From the IMG/VR virus record IMGVR_UViG_3300029268_000033, positions 1-46,790 of that record: a DNA stretch of 46,790 nucleotides. One strand, given 5' to 3'. The DNA comes from a virus. A model generated the notes under the pieces. That model had not been told where the DNA came from. It saw only the letters and a program-made list of their open reading frames with translations, and searched no databases. Made by a program: the position numbers and the translations under genes. Shown piece by piece: positions 1-7,606 of the stretch (positions are counted from its first letter, which is position 1; each line of letters starts with the position of its first letter).

Positions 1-54
1 CAATATTTCACAATCGTGAAAATCAATAAACTCCGTAATTAGTTTTAAAGACAT
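1..54 (-). CDS. 21: Prohead protease gp21, N-terminal fragment (partial)
   Basis: Only the first 18 codons are inside the window; they read MSLKLITEFIDFHDCEIL and run off the left edge. The ATG at 54-52 has a strong ribosome binding site (AAGGAGA) seven bases upstream. The identification rests mainly on position: in T4 the order is 20, 67, 68, 21, 22, 23, and here portal and gp67-like genes directly precede it. The opening KLITE followed by an acidic stretch is typical of gp21 in marine T4-like phages, from memory of the family. gp21 matures the prohead by cutting after (I/L)xE sites, which matters for the leader peptides described below. The short length keeps confidence moderate. Confidence 0.5.
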   Translation of the reverse strand, partial: MSLKLITEFIDFHDCEIL

Positions 55-70
55 GTTAGTCTCCTTTTGG

Positions 71-358
71 TTATTCTCCTGCACCAGTATCATCTGTCAC
101 CGTACTCTGACCATCTTTATTATCTTGGTCTATGACTGTTGTATCTACTGGTGGAGTATTATCAGTATCTTCCGGTTCTACTATTTCTGGTTCATCTTCA
201 ACTGGTGGAACATACTCAACACCGTTCACTTTAGCAATAACTTCAGCTTTTTTAGAAGCAATTCTATCCATAATCTTTTTATTGATTACTTTTTCAAGGT
301 TACCTTTTAGATCAACATATTCTTTTTTCTGTAGTGTGTCAATTAATGTATCAGACAT
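71..358 (-). CDS. 67: gp67-like prohead core protein
   Basis: A 95-residue protein: a charged, helical N-terminal half (residues 1-48) followed by an acidic Pro/Glu/Asp-rich tail with no cysteine. T4 gp67 (about 80 residues) has the same design, a short helical head and a very acidic C-terminus, and occupies the same slot between portal gene 20 and protease gene 21. It acts in the inner scaffold of the prohead and is degraded on maturation in T4. The start has a near-perfect AGGAGG site and a T4-type late octamer 43 bases upstream. No separate gene 68 is seen, so this may do the job of both. The match is by position and composition, not residue identity. Confidence 0.6.
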   Translation of the reverse strand: MSDTLIDTLQKKEYVDLKGNLEKVINKKIMDRIASKKAEVIAKVNGVEYVPPVEDEPEIVEPEDTDNTPPVDTTVIDQDNKDGQSTVTDDTGAGE

Positions 359-400
359 ACATAAACCTCCTAATTTAATTTTACCAATCGTTCATATTTC

Positions 401-408
401 TATTTATA
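401..408 (-). promoter_or_regulatory. Candidate T4-type late promoter upstream of gp67-like gene
   Basis: The plus strand reads TATTTATA, so the minus strand has an exact TATAAATA, the T4 late promoter octamer read by gp55-RNA polymerase. It lies in the 64-base gap between gene 20 and the gp67-like gene, 43 bases before its ATG. The phage encodes gp55 in this window. In DNA this AT-rich an octamer also occurs by chance, so the support comes from its intergenic position. Confidence 0.5.
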
Positions 409-422
409 ATACTATTCATAAC

Positions 423-2123
423 TTAAAACTGTAGATCTGTTTCTGCTGGCTGTTCTGCTGCAGAGTTTGGCTCTCCAGTGTTATCTCCACCCTCTGCTGG
501 TGATTGTCCAGCAGTTTCTTCTGGAGATGGAGCTGCTGCTTCTTGAGCAGCCTGCTCTTCTTTGGCCTTCTTATCAGCATCTTCTTTAGCTTTCTTCTTT
601 TCTTTTTCTAACAATGCGTCATTTTCAGCATATTCATCATCAGGCATCTTAAAGTATTTCTTAACAACAAACTCTTTTGAGAAGATACCGTTTTGTTCAT
701 TATCCAAACTCCAAATATAAGATGATGCTGTACCAAGCATGCTAAAACGTTGCTCTAATACATCGAGAGCTAAGAATTCTTTATAATAATTTGATTTAGT
801 ATAAACTAATTCTAAAACACCTCTACTACAATATTTAGGATCTATTCCACGCATGCGACATAATAATCTTAGTGGATCTAAAAGTATATACTTAAATCTA
901 CTATGCATTTTTTCAATAAAATGTGCAAGTTTTAGTTCTTCACGAGTAACTTCACCCATTCTTCCACCACTATATTGTGATGTAGGTTCCTGCCAACGAG
1001 ATGATGGTAATTTTAAAGCTTTATATAGTTTCTTTAGGAAGTAGTTGATATCTTCAATTTCTCCTAAATTCATAGCACCACCAATAGTATCAACTGTGGT
1101 ACCATTTCCATTCTCATCTTTGCTAAACCAGAAGTCTTCTGTTGCTGCTTGAATATTAAGAGATGAGTTAATGGCACCAGTATTTGGATCATATATGTTA
1201 CGTTTGCGATAACGTCTCATTAATCCTTGCATGTATTCTTCAGCTTTACCTTTTGGCATTCTGCCAGTGTAAATATTCCAAACTTTACGTTCTGGAGCTC
1301 TAACTAAACGGTAAACAACAATAGCATCTTCTAAATTCTTTAACTGGTTGTAAACACGAATAGCTGGTTCAAGAAAACCTCTAACATCCATTCTATTAGC
1401 ACCATATGTTCCATAGCTAATGTATATTATTTGTTCAGGTTCAAATTCTCTTGCTATAGCATTGCTTTTGCGTAATTCATCTATTGATTTTATACATGTT
1501 TGTTTGTATAGAGCATCTTGTATAACCTGTAAATATTTTACAGGTTCTCCTGTTCCACCTTCGTAAACAGGAATCATTGTAAATGCAGGGAGAGTTTTTA
1601 CTCCAATAATATTTTTCTTCTTATTATCAATAATAACTTCAAGATATAATTCACCTTCAGTTAAGAATTTTCTAAAATAATCATCAGCGTTTTCATTGAA
1701 ATGAAACACATCATCTATAAGGTATTTAAAAGCTGCTTGGATTCTCTTTTCAATATTTACAGGAACTTTAGAGCCATTTTTTGGCTTAACATTAATTTTA
1801 ACAATATCACCAAAATCATCTGCAATAATGGCATCATTTGTTATTTGATCAATTGCATCACCAACTTCAGGGTATAGATACATTTCTCTATATTTGCCTA
1901 TTCTATACATCTTATTATTTAAAATAGGTTGGAAGTCAACATGAGTCATGTCGCAGTCCATGTATGCACCCATAGAAGCAGCATTCATGAAAGAATCAAA
2001 TTGTTCCTGAGATATAGCTTGAGAATTCTTACGAACCTGAACTTCTCTTTCAGCTTCATCTTGTTCACGATACTTTTTAAATGTATCTGAAAATCCGTTT
2101 TTTATTACACCCCAAACACTCAT
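423..2123 (-). CDS. 20: Portal vertex protein gp20
   Basis: A 566-residue homologue of T4 gp20, the dodecameric portal that nucleates prohead assembly and conducts DNA during packaging. It is recognised from long family-typical segments such as the N-terminal run on proximal stem residues around YPEVGDAID (about 85-93), the IIYISYG (about 228) and the conserved core near EDAIVVYRLVRAPERKVW (about 265-283), plus the LPSSRW segment near residue 370. T4 gp20 is 524 residues; the extra length here is an Ala/Pro/Glu-rich low-complexity tail from about residue 505 to the end. The ATG has AAGGAGA upstream. It stands between small virion-block genes and the gp67-like core protein, as in T4. Confidence 0.95.
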   Translation of the reverse strand: MSVWGVIKNGFSDTFKKYREQDEAEREVQVRKNSQAISQEQFDSFMNAASMGAYMDCDMTHVDFQPILNNKMYRIGKYREMYLYPEVGDAIDQITNDAIIADDFGDIVKINVKPKNGSKVPVNIEKRIQAAFKYLIDDVFHFNENADDYFRKFLTEGELYLEVIIDNKKKNIIGVKTLPAFTMIPVYEGGTGEPVKYLQVIQDALYKQTCIKSIDELRKSNAIAREFEPEQIIYISYGTYGANRMDVRGFLEPAIRVYNQLKNLEDAIVVYRLVRAPERKVWNIYTGRMPKGKAEEYMQGLMRRYRKRNIYDPNTGAINSSLNIQAATEDFWFSKDENGNGTTVDTIGGAMNLGEIEDINYFLKKLYKALKLPSSRWQEPTSQYSGGRMGEVTREELKLAHFIEKMHSRFKYILLDPLRLLCRMRGIDPKYCSRGVLELVYTKSNYYKEFLALDVLEQRFSMLGTASSYIWSLDNEQNGIFSKEFVVKKYFKMPDDEYAENDALLEKEKKKAKEDADKKAKEEQAAQEAAAPSPEETAGQSPAEGGDNTGEPNSAAEQPAETDLQF

Positions 2124-2137
2124 GTTATCTCCTTAAA

Positions 2138-2644
2138 TTAAACTTCGTAAAATTTACGACTAACCGCATTAATACCAACTCCGTAATATGTTCTCGCATA
2201 AAATCTTAGAACTTCATTCATGTTTTCAATTGGAACTAATCTTGGTACTGCTACTCTGCTCATTCTATACTGTCTTGTTATTCTATTAGTGTGCTCATAA
2301 ATTAGCTGCATTCTATTATAGTTTAGCCATGGAATTCCAGTAATAGATTTCTTTAACTGTACAGTTTTTAATATTTTTGCAAGCACTGAAATTCTTCTGT
2401 ACCAAACAAGTCTTTCAGCAACAGGCATGTGATGAAAGTTCAATCCATGAAAAGTTTTATCTGTATAATTTACACTTGTCACAAACGTTAAAGGCATTAT
2501 ATCAAAAAACTTTAAAACATCAATCGGATAATCTTTGCTTGACTTATAAACATATGAATAAACATAACCAGGCTTTACCACTGACACACGTTCAAAGTTA
2601 TCATTTATATATGTTAAATAATCATTAACATTGTTGTACTGCAT
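2138..2644 (-). CDS. Conserved T4-like phage protein, unknown function (virion block)
   Basis: A 168-residue protein with an aromatic, basic composition and no signal peptide or membrane segment. The middle (about residues 45-80) contains FFDIMPLTFVTSV and FHGLNFHHMP, a pattern I associate with small virion-block proteins in diverse large myophages, although I cannot name a function. It sits in the slot where T4 has tail tube gene 19, but the sequence does not resemble gp19. The first 20 bases overlap the end of the preceding gene, implying translational coupling; only a weak ribosome binding site is seen. Confidence 0.75.
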   Translation of the reverse strand: MQYNNVNDYLTYINDNFERVSVVKPGYVYSYVYKSSKDYPIDVLKFFDIMPLTFVTSVNYTDKTFHGLNFHHMPVAERLVWYRRISVLAKILKTVQLKKSITGIPWLNYNRMQLIYEHTNRITRQYRMSRVAVPRLVPIENMNEVLRFYARTYYGVGINAVSRKFYEV

Positions 2645-2987
2645 TTAATTCAATCTCTATATACTCTTTAAGATTCTTGGCTTTCTTTTTATGTTTTACA
2701 GAAGCCATTTTTGGTGCATAAACATATGCACTTGGATCTACAGCACCATCTTTTGTTCCACCAATAGTTGATGTGGTGTTAGCTGCTGCAGAAACATCCT
2801 CAGTAACTTTCATCATTTTTTTAAAGACTGATACAGTCAAAGCATAGAACTTATAATTATCATCACTTGGTTTAATATTAGGATATTGACTCTTCACAGC
2901 TGCTTTGGCAGCAGACCATTTTGCTTCTGCTGCTTGAGGAGACATTCCTTTTTCTTTAGCTAATTTTAAAACATATGGTGTTGGCAT
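2625..2987 (-). CDS. Small conserved phage protein, unknown function
   Basis: A 120-residue protein. The N-terminal third (residues 1-60) has a helical motif, KLAKEKGMSPQAAEAKW, followed by a tyrosine-rich segment ending YALTVSVFKKMM; the same arrangement recurs in short phage and phage-virion-associated proteins, from memory. The middle is Ala/Thr/Ser-rich and probably flexible; the C-terminus is basic then acidic. The start has AGGAGA. It overlaps the next gene by 20 bases. A structural or packaged role is suggested only by its place in the head block. Confidence 0.7.
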   Translation of the reverse strand: MPTPYVLKLAKEKGMSPQAAEAKWSAAKAAVKSQYPNIKPSDDNYKFYALTVSVFKKMMKVTEDVSAAANTTSTIGGTKDGAVDPSAYVYAPKMASVKHKKKAKNLKEYIEIELNAVQQC

Positions 2988-3003
2988 CTTACTCTCCTAT
3001 TTC

Positions 3004-3690
3004 TTATAGAATTTTCTTGTTTTTCTTCTTCATATAATTATACATACTTTTGATAATACGAGCAGAACTTCGCTGAACTGTTTTTTCATCATCATTATCT
3101 TTTTTTCCACGCTCTTTAATACTATCTAATTCATCAAACATATTATCATCTCCTAAAAGATGATATAGTTGTGTTCTCCAATCTTTGGAAGCTTTACCTT
3201 GCTCTAAATCAGCAATAAGCTTTTTAAGATCTGCAGCTTTTTTTGGAGTAGATGGTATTGCCCAACTTCCCTCTTCTATCTTTACAGATTCAACTGCAGC
3301 CATTGGAATCTGAGTATCAACATATGAGTCAGTTTGTCCACGTTGTGTATCAGTAATATCATCTATAATTTGTACATCTATATCTAAGTCAGCAGCAGCC
3401 TCTATTAAACCAGACATATCTTCATTAGCTATACTTTTAGGCTCTAAGTAAATTGTGTTCAATTCTCTAATTCTTTTCTTTAATTCACAAACTAATTTGT
3501 ATACACATTTATCTAAAAGAAAATAACTTGCACGTTCTTGCTTACCGATTCCAACTTCTACAGCGTCAGCATCTTTTTCAATAATATACCAATTATATGT
3601 CTGCATTGGTTTTATATTATTATCATCTGATACTTTCAAAGTGCTTAAATCTTCGTTTAGCTGTTTAGCTATATATTCTGACCAGTTCAT
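3004..3690 (-). CDS. Unknown protein with capsid-targeting-like leader
   Basis: A 228-residue protein of unknown fold. It begins MNWSEYIAKQLNED, which resembles the leader of T4 internal proteins (MKTYQEFIAE): an aromatic residue, a second aromatic three residues later, then a hydrophobic-x-Glu site (LNE at 11-13) of the kind cut by gp21. The remainder has an alpha/beta region (about 30-115) and a lysine-rich C-terminus. The start is preceded by GAGGAGG. It overlaps the upstream gene by four bases. The leader suggests packaging in the head; that is inference. Confidence 0.7.
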   Translation of the reverse strand: MNWSEYIAKQLNEDLSTLKVSDDNNIKPMQTYNWYIIEKDADAVEVGIGKQERASYFLLDKCVYKLVCELKKRIRELNTIYLEPKSIANEDMSGLIEAAADLDIDVQIIDDITDTQRGQTDSYVDTQIPMAAVESVKIEEGSWAIPSTPKKAADLKKLIADLEQGKASKDWRTQLYHLLGDDNMFDELDSIKERGKKDNDDEKTVQRSSARIIKSMYNYMKKKNKKIL

Positions 3691-4115
3691 TCTAAATCCT
3701 CCTCTTGTATTTCTTCGTTTAAAACGCCCATCAAGTAAGTTTCAAACGACATATTATATTTTTCCATCATCTTCTCTACATCTTTTTTAATTCGCTTTAT
3801 TTCTCCTCGAGTCTCAACTCCACCTTTAATAATTATCTGATTGTAAAAATCATTACCTAAAGTAACAGTATATAGAAAATTATTTAAATTTGTTAGTTTT
3901 GAACCAAGTAATCTTTTAAGCTTAAAGACCAATCTATCTAATACAGTTAATGATTTCTTTTCATCATCTGTTTCAGGAGATTTAATAACTTTGCCAGCAT
4001 TATCAACTAAACCTGTTCTATAAGCTTGTGTTCTAATAATAGGAGTTACAATCTTTTTAATTAGTATGTAAGTTAAAACAGAGTCTATAGTTGATTGTTG
4101 AGCTGGTGTTGCCAT
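3687..4115 (-). CDS. Conserved T4-superfamily protein of unknown function
   Basis: A 142-residue protein starting MATPAQQSTIDSVLTYILIKK, then TPIIRTQAYRTGLVDNAGK and a KxLTVLDRLVFKLKRLLG segment (about 55-70). I recognise this pattern from small virion-block proteins of marine T4-like phages, where it is annotated only as hypothetical. The hydrophobic-basic N-terminal helix could be amphipathic; there is no clear transmembrane segment. The C-terminus is acidic. Ribosome binding site GAGGAT precedes the ATG. It overlaps the downstream gene by four bases. Confidence 0.75.
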   Translation of the reverse strand: MATPAQQSTIDSVLTYILIKKIVTPIIRTQAYRTGLVDNAGKVIKSPETDDEKKSLTVLDRLVFKLKRLLGSKLTNLNNFLYTVTLGNDFYNQIIIKGGVETRGEIKRIKKDVEKMMEKYNMSFETYLMGVLNEEIQEEDLE

Positions 4116-4124
4116 GTTATCCTC

Positions 4125-5642
4125 TTATATGCCAAACATAATATGTTTAATTGCCATTAATAATGAAACCCTATCATCTATAGTTGAAACAGCACGAGAA
4201 AGCTCTTGAAGTTTATATCCACCTATTCTCAAAGCTTTTAAAATATCCATTTTCTTAATATTTTTTTCGTCTGTAGACATTTTTTCATATTCTTGCTGCA
4301 ATTTAATGTATGCATCATTAATATGTTTGTTAATTCTGCTTATATTTATCTTTTGAGTGAAAGCAGCTGGATCACTATATGTTGTTTTGTTCTTTTTGAG
4401 CAAAAATAATTTAGGATCTCCGTTAATACCTTTAGCATTCCAAGAAACTTTGGTCATTTTTTTATCGATATTAACATCTAACTCTTCTTTGCTAATTTTT
4501 TGAACTGTATCTAATAATATCATGTTGAGACCATCATTTAGTGGTTTCCACAGATCTTGATTTATCTGAGCAAAATCACCAGTAATTTTAACCAAAGCGT
4601 TGTTAAAGGGAACGACTAATCCTTCAATCTTTGGATGTTTAGGTCCAGTTTTTCTATCTCCTTTGAACAATTCAGATGATAAATTGATAAGTATCTTAGC
4701 TCCAATTTTTGCAGTAAGTGATTTCTTTAACTCAAATTCTTCTTCTGATGTTATATTCGACTTCTGAAGTTGTTTAAACTCTGGGAAATGTCTCCACTCC
4801 TGAGCAATTTTAGATAACTCTTGTCTAATCTTATCATTGGAAACAATAATTTGGCTTTTAAATATCCAATTAGATTTCGATTTTTTAATATCTGTTTTTA
4901 CAGACCCTATATCTCCATAATATGTCACAACATCAGATACAACACTTTCTTGCTTAATAGTATTAGCTAAGAACTGTAATCTTTCTTTAATAGTTGATAG
5001 AACAGGACTACCTATTTTCTTCATGAATTTTTTTGTTCTTTCAACCCACTCAAACGAATCACCACTTCTATTTTGATATATACCCCAACCTTTATATGTT
5101 AAGCCAAGACCCTTCTTCTGACTCTCTTTTGCAGCTTCATTAAGAGGAGCATATTTTGTAGCATATGTTCCAACCATACTATGAAATATAATATAGTTAT
5201 CAATTGAAGAGTATTGAATCAAGTTTGGAATTTCACCATATATAATTTCAAGATTAACAAAAGATTTTGGAGATCCATCTAATCCAATCAAGCCAGCTTT
5301 TATTCTTTCATCTCTCGACAGTTTCTCAAACCCTTGTTGAAGAGCTTTAAAACCAGCTCTAAAAGCATCTCCACCTGGATGGCTTACTGGAAACTTCTTC
5401 TCTATATCTGTTGATGGTTGTTCAGATAAATTTCTTGCAAATGTTAACTTTCCAGCGTCATTAAAACCTACGAATAAATTAGCACCATCAACTTTTTCAG
5501 ATGCCTCTAATTTTCCAGAAAGAAGTTCATCAAAAAAGCTAAACAACTCAATCTTAGTTAAAACTTCATATGGGTGTGTAAGGTGTCCAGCGAGAGCCGA
5601 CTCTTTAATCATATTTGAATAATAAAACTGTTTAAAAGACAT
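4125..5642 (-). CDS. Ligase-fold nucleotidyltransferase with capsid-targeting-like leader
   Basis: A 505-residue protein with the motifs of the DNA/RNA ligase and mRNA-capping superfamily, whose members transfer NMP through a lysine adduct. Motif I is EKVDGAN with Lys50; a motif III-like stretch FVNLEIIYGE lies at 128-137; motif IV is IEGLVVPF (339-346) and motif V is LVKITGDF (350-357). The C-terminal 130 residues are helical and of unknown role. Residues 1-17 (MSFKQFYYSNMIKES) look like a T4 head-targeting leader with a gp21-type IKE site. Residues 172-208 hold a cassette also found in the neighbouring Pol-beta-type protein. Substrate (DNA, RNA or protein) is unknown. The family is seen in other T4-like phages without an assigned role. 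Confidence 0.75.
   Translation of the reverse strand: MSFKQFYYSNMIKESALAGHLTHPYEVLTKIELFSFFDELLSGKLEASEKVDGANLFVGFNDAGKLTFARNLSEQPSTDIEKKFPVSHPGGDAFRAGFKALQQGFEKLSRDERIKAGLIGLDGSPKSFVNLEIIYGEIPNLIQYSSIDNYIIFHSMVGTYATKYAPLNEAAKESQKKGLGLTYKGWGIYQNRSGDSFEWVERTKKFMKKIGSPVLSTIKERLQFLANTIKQESVVSDVVTYYGDIGSVKTDIKKSKSNWIFKSQIIVSNDKIRQELSKIAQEWRHFPEFKQLQKSNITSEEEFELKKSLTAKIGAKILINLSSELFKGDRKTGPKHPKIEGLVVPFNNALVKITGDFAQINQDLWKPLNDGLNMILLDTVQKISKEELDVNIDKKMTKVSWNAKGINGDPKLFLLKKNKTTYSDPAAFTQKINISRINKHINDAYIKLQQEYEKMSTDEKNIKKMDILKALRIGGYKLQELSRAVSTIDDRVSLLMAIKHIMFGI
5019..5129 (-). repeat. Shared coding cassette, copy 1 (in ligase-fold gene)
   Basis: Codons 172-208 of the ligase-fold gene encode K-E-S-Q-K-K, then L-T-YKGWGIY, then SFEW-x-ERTKKFMK. 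The second copy, in the gene at 6567-7598, aligns without gaps at about half of the positions. The surrounding parts of the two proteins are unrelated. Confidence 0.7.
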
Positions 5643-6567
5643 AATTACCTAACTGTTTGTTTAATATATTATCGATATTATTATATTCTTTATAAGAAAT
5701 GCGAATGAGATGAATTTTATTTTGAACACAATATTCATCTTTCATTAAGTCTCTTTTCACCATATATTTAAACTCTTTAATACCTCCAAATCGATCAACT
5801 GGTCTAAAATGCTGTTCTCCATCAAACTCAATACACATATTATGATCTGGTAAATAAAAGTCAAATTTAAGATGTTTCTTGCTCTTTAAATTATCAAACT
5901 TTTTCTCGATATCAAATTTAATTTTATTTTCTATTAAAAAATTAGAAATTTTACTTTCACCTTTACTACGTTTACAAAATTTACAACATGTTCCATTAGC
6001 TTGAACTTTTTGCCAAGATTTCCAATTCTCTCTACCACATGAGCAAACATAGTGTAATTTCTGCTGATTATTTTTATAATCTTTAGATAATAGAGTGCAA
6101 CTATCATCTTCAAATCTTTTATTAATTGTATTTATAGATACACGTTGTTTGTCTTTATTACAAATTTTACAATGTGATGATCCTCTATGTGACATAAAAT
6201 CATTTAATCTAATAGTGTCAACATGTCCATTTTCACAGCTAAACTTTAATGGTATCTGATTATTTCTATAATTTGTTTCTAATAACTCACAACCATCTTC
6301 TTTGAACAACTTTTTAACAGCTTCTATCGAATGTGTACTTTTATCTGCACATTTTTTACAAATATCTGCATATTGTCTATAATCAACATCTGATATATTT
6401 CCACAAACATCACAATATCTCTTAACTTTTACATTAGATCCCTTAGTTAAATGCTCTACTTTAACTCTAATTTTAGGATTAGTTCCTTCAACAATATAAC
6501 CTAATTCTATATAATGTCTTTTAACGTTATTTGAAATAGTTACATCAACCTCTTTCGTTAACAACAT
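5632..6567 (-). CDS. Free-standing homing endonuclease, Vsr-like with zinc ribbons
   Basis: A 311-residue protein. The N-terminal two thirds hold repeated zinc-binding modules: CDVC/CKKC near 53-72, then two about 60-residue repeats each opening with a C-E/T-L-L motif plus a YKNNQ/YRNNQ phrase and closing with CKIC or CKFC. The C-terminal domain (about 205-311) has FDFYLPDHNMCIEFDGEQHF and a distal IRISYKEY, the pattern of very-short-patch-repair-like (PD-(D/E)xK-related) endonucleases used by phage homing genes. Such enzymes nick or cut at a target so that the gene copies itself. It overlaps both neighbours (11 bases downstream, 1 base upstream), lying exactly between two nucleotidyltransferase genes. 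Confidence 0.8.
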   Translation of the reverse strand: MLLTKEVDVTISNNVKRHYIELGYIVEGTNPKIRVKVEHLTKGSNVKVKRYCDVCGNISDVDYRQYADICKKCADKSTHSIEAVKKLFKEDGCELLETNYRNNQIPLKFSCENGHVDTIRLNDFMSHRGSSHCKICNKDKQRVSINTINKRFEDDSCTLLSKDYKNNQQKLHYVCSCGRENWKSWQKVQANGTCCKFCKRSKGESKISNFLIENKIKFDIEKKFDNLKSKKHLKFDFYLPDHNMCIEFDGEQHFRPVDRFGGIKEFKYMVKRDLMKDEYCVQNKIHLIRISYKEYNNIDNILNKQLGNYVF

Positions 6568-7598
6568 TATACTTTATCCTCTATTTCTTCAGGAATAGGT
6601 AAACCAAGTTTTGTAAGAGCCTTTTTAACTTCAGATGCTATAATATCAACTCTATCTTTGTATTTAAAATCTGGGGAGTGCATCTTCTTCCAGATGGATT
6701 CAAAACTAACTACATCTAATCTTGTAGCATCTTTACCAAAAATAGTTTGTATTATCTTTTCAGGAACCTTTGTAATATGTTCTCTACTAATAGTGGTTGG
6801 ATTTTTAACAGGTTTGTTATTACTTCCAATATATGATACTGTTTTAACTCCCAACCCTTTAGACATGTCAAGAAATAGCTTTTTTTCCTTAGCAACTCCT
6901 CCACCATCAAATGTCTGAATAACATCTCTCTGTATATTACTTATAAGAGTTGAAAGAAGTATATTTCTATAGAACCCCATCTTTTTAAAACGTGATTCAG
7001 ATTCAGATGGAGACCAATAAGACCACACTGTATAATCCATATTATCAGTTATCATTAAATCAACTTGAACATTGTGTACTTCTTGAACTTCTTTTGGTTC
7101 AATCTTAACAAACTTCTTATGTTGTTCATCCCATTTAAATGAAGATTTGTTGGGGTCATTATATACACCCCAACCTTTATAAGCAAGCCTATGCATTTTC
7201 TTTTGTGTATCTTTTATAGTATTTTCATTGATATGTCCAGCTATAGGAAAGGCGAAAGAAAATACATTTATACCACTTGAAAACTTAAAATCGCTCACAA
7301 TAGATTCAAGAGTTTGAGTTACTTTTTTTATAACATCATCAATTGAATCTATGTGAAGATATTGCATCAGAGATAAAAGATTAACAGCAATATCTAAATC
7401 TCCAGATGGAGCAGACTTCTTTCCTGCAGATCCTAATAGCTCCCAATCTACACCTCGTTTCTTCAAACCAAGTTTATTAAATACTTCTGTTTGAAGAGTG
7501 TTTAGCGTTGCAGGAATATATTTCTGCTCTATAGGTCCAGCATGAACAGCAGCTCCACCTTCATTTAAATTATTGTAGTAGAAATCTTTAAATCTCAT
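6567..7598 (-). CDS. Pol-beta-fold nucleotidyltransferase with capsid-targeting-like leader
   Basis: A 343-residue protein with the signature of the polymerase-beta nucleotidyltransferase superfamily: LLGSAGKKSAPSGDLDIAV (residues 54-72) gives the GS and the Asp pair (67, 69), and VQVDLMI (177-183) supplies the third catalytic Asp180. Such enzymes add NMP to protein, RNA or small molecules; the substrate here is unknown. It starts MRFKDFYYNNLNEGG, again a capsid-targeting-like leader with an LNE site. Residues 129-165 carry the KGWG cassette, sitting between FPIAGHIN and the third catalytic strand, so it looks like an insertion in a hairpin. AAGGAA precedes the ATG. It abuts the homing endonuclease (TAATG overlap). 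Confidence 0.75.
   Translation of the reverse strand: MRFKDFYYNNLNEGGAAVHAGPIEQKYIPATLNTLQTEVFNKLGLKKRGVDWELLGSAGKKSAPSGDLDIAVNLLSLMQYLHIDSIDDVIKKVTQTLESIVSDFKFSSGINVFSFAFPIAGHINENTIKDTQKKMHRLAYKGWGVYNDPNKSSFKWDEQHKKFVKIEPKEVQEVHNVQVDLMITDNMDYTVWSYWSPSESESRFKKMGFYRNILLSTLISNIQRDVIQTFDGGGVAKEKKLFLDMSKGLGVKTVSYIGSNNKPVKNPTTISREHITKVPEKIIQTIFGKDATRLDVVSFESIWKKMHSPDFKYKDRVDIIASEVKKALTKLGLPIPEEIEDKV
7104..7214 (-). repeat. Shared coding cassette, copy 2 (in Pol-beta-type gene)
   Basis: Codons 129-165 encode K-D-T-Q-K-K, L-A-YKGWGVY, then SFKW-x-EQHKKFVK. Nucleotide similarity to copy 1 is highest around the YKGWG codons (ccccaacctttata on the plus strand in both). About 19 of 37 residues are identical between copies. 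Confidence 0.7.
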
Positions 7599-7606
7599 AT
7601 TATTCC

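Noticed and set aside
132-434. Open frame opposite the gp67-like gene
   Set aside because: It is antisense to a well-supported gene and reflects that gene's acidic repeats read backwards.
5632-6567. The endonuclease as an intein or intron-encoded enzyme
   Set aside because: Both neighbours are complete with their own start and stop, so it is a free-standing gene.
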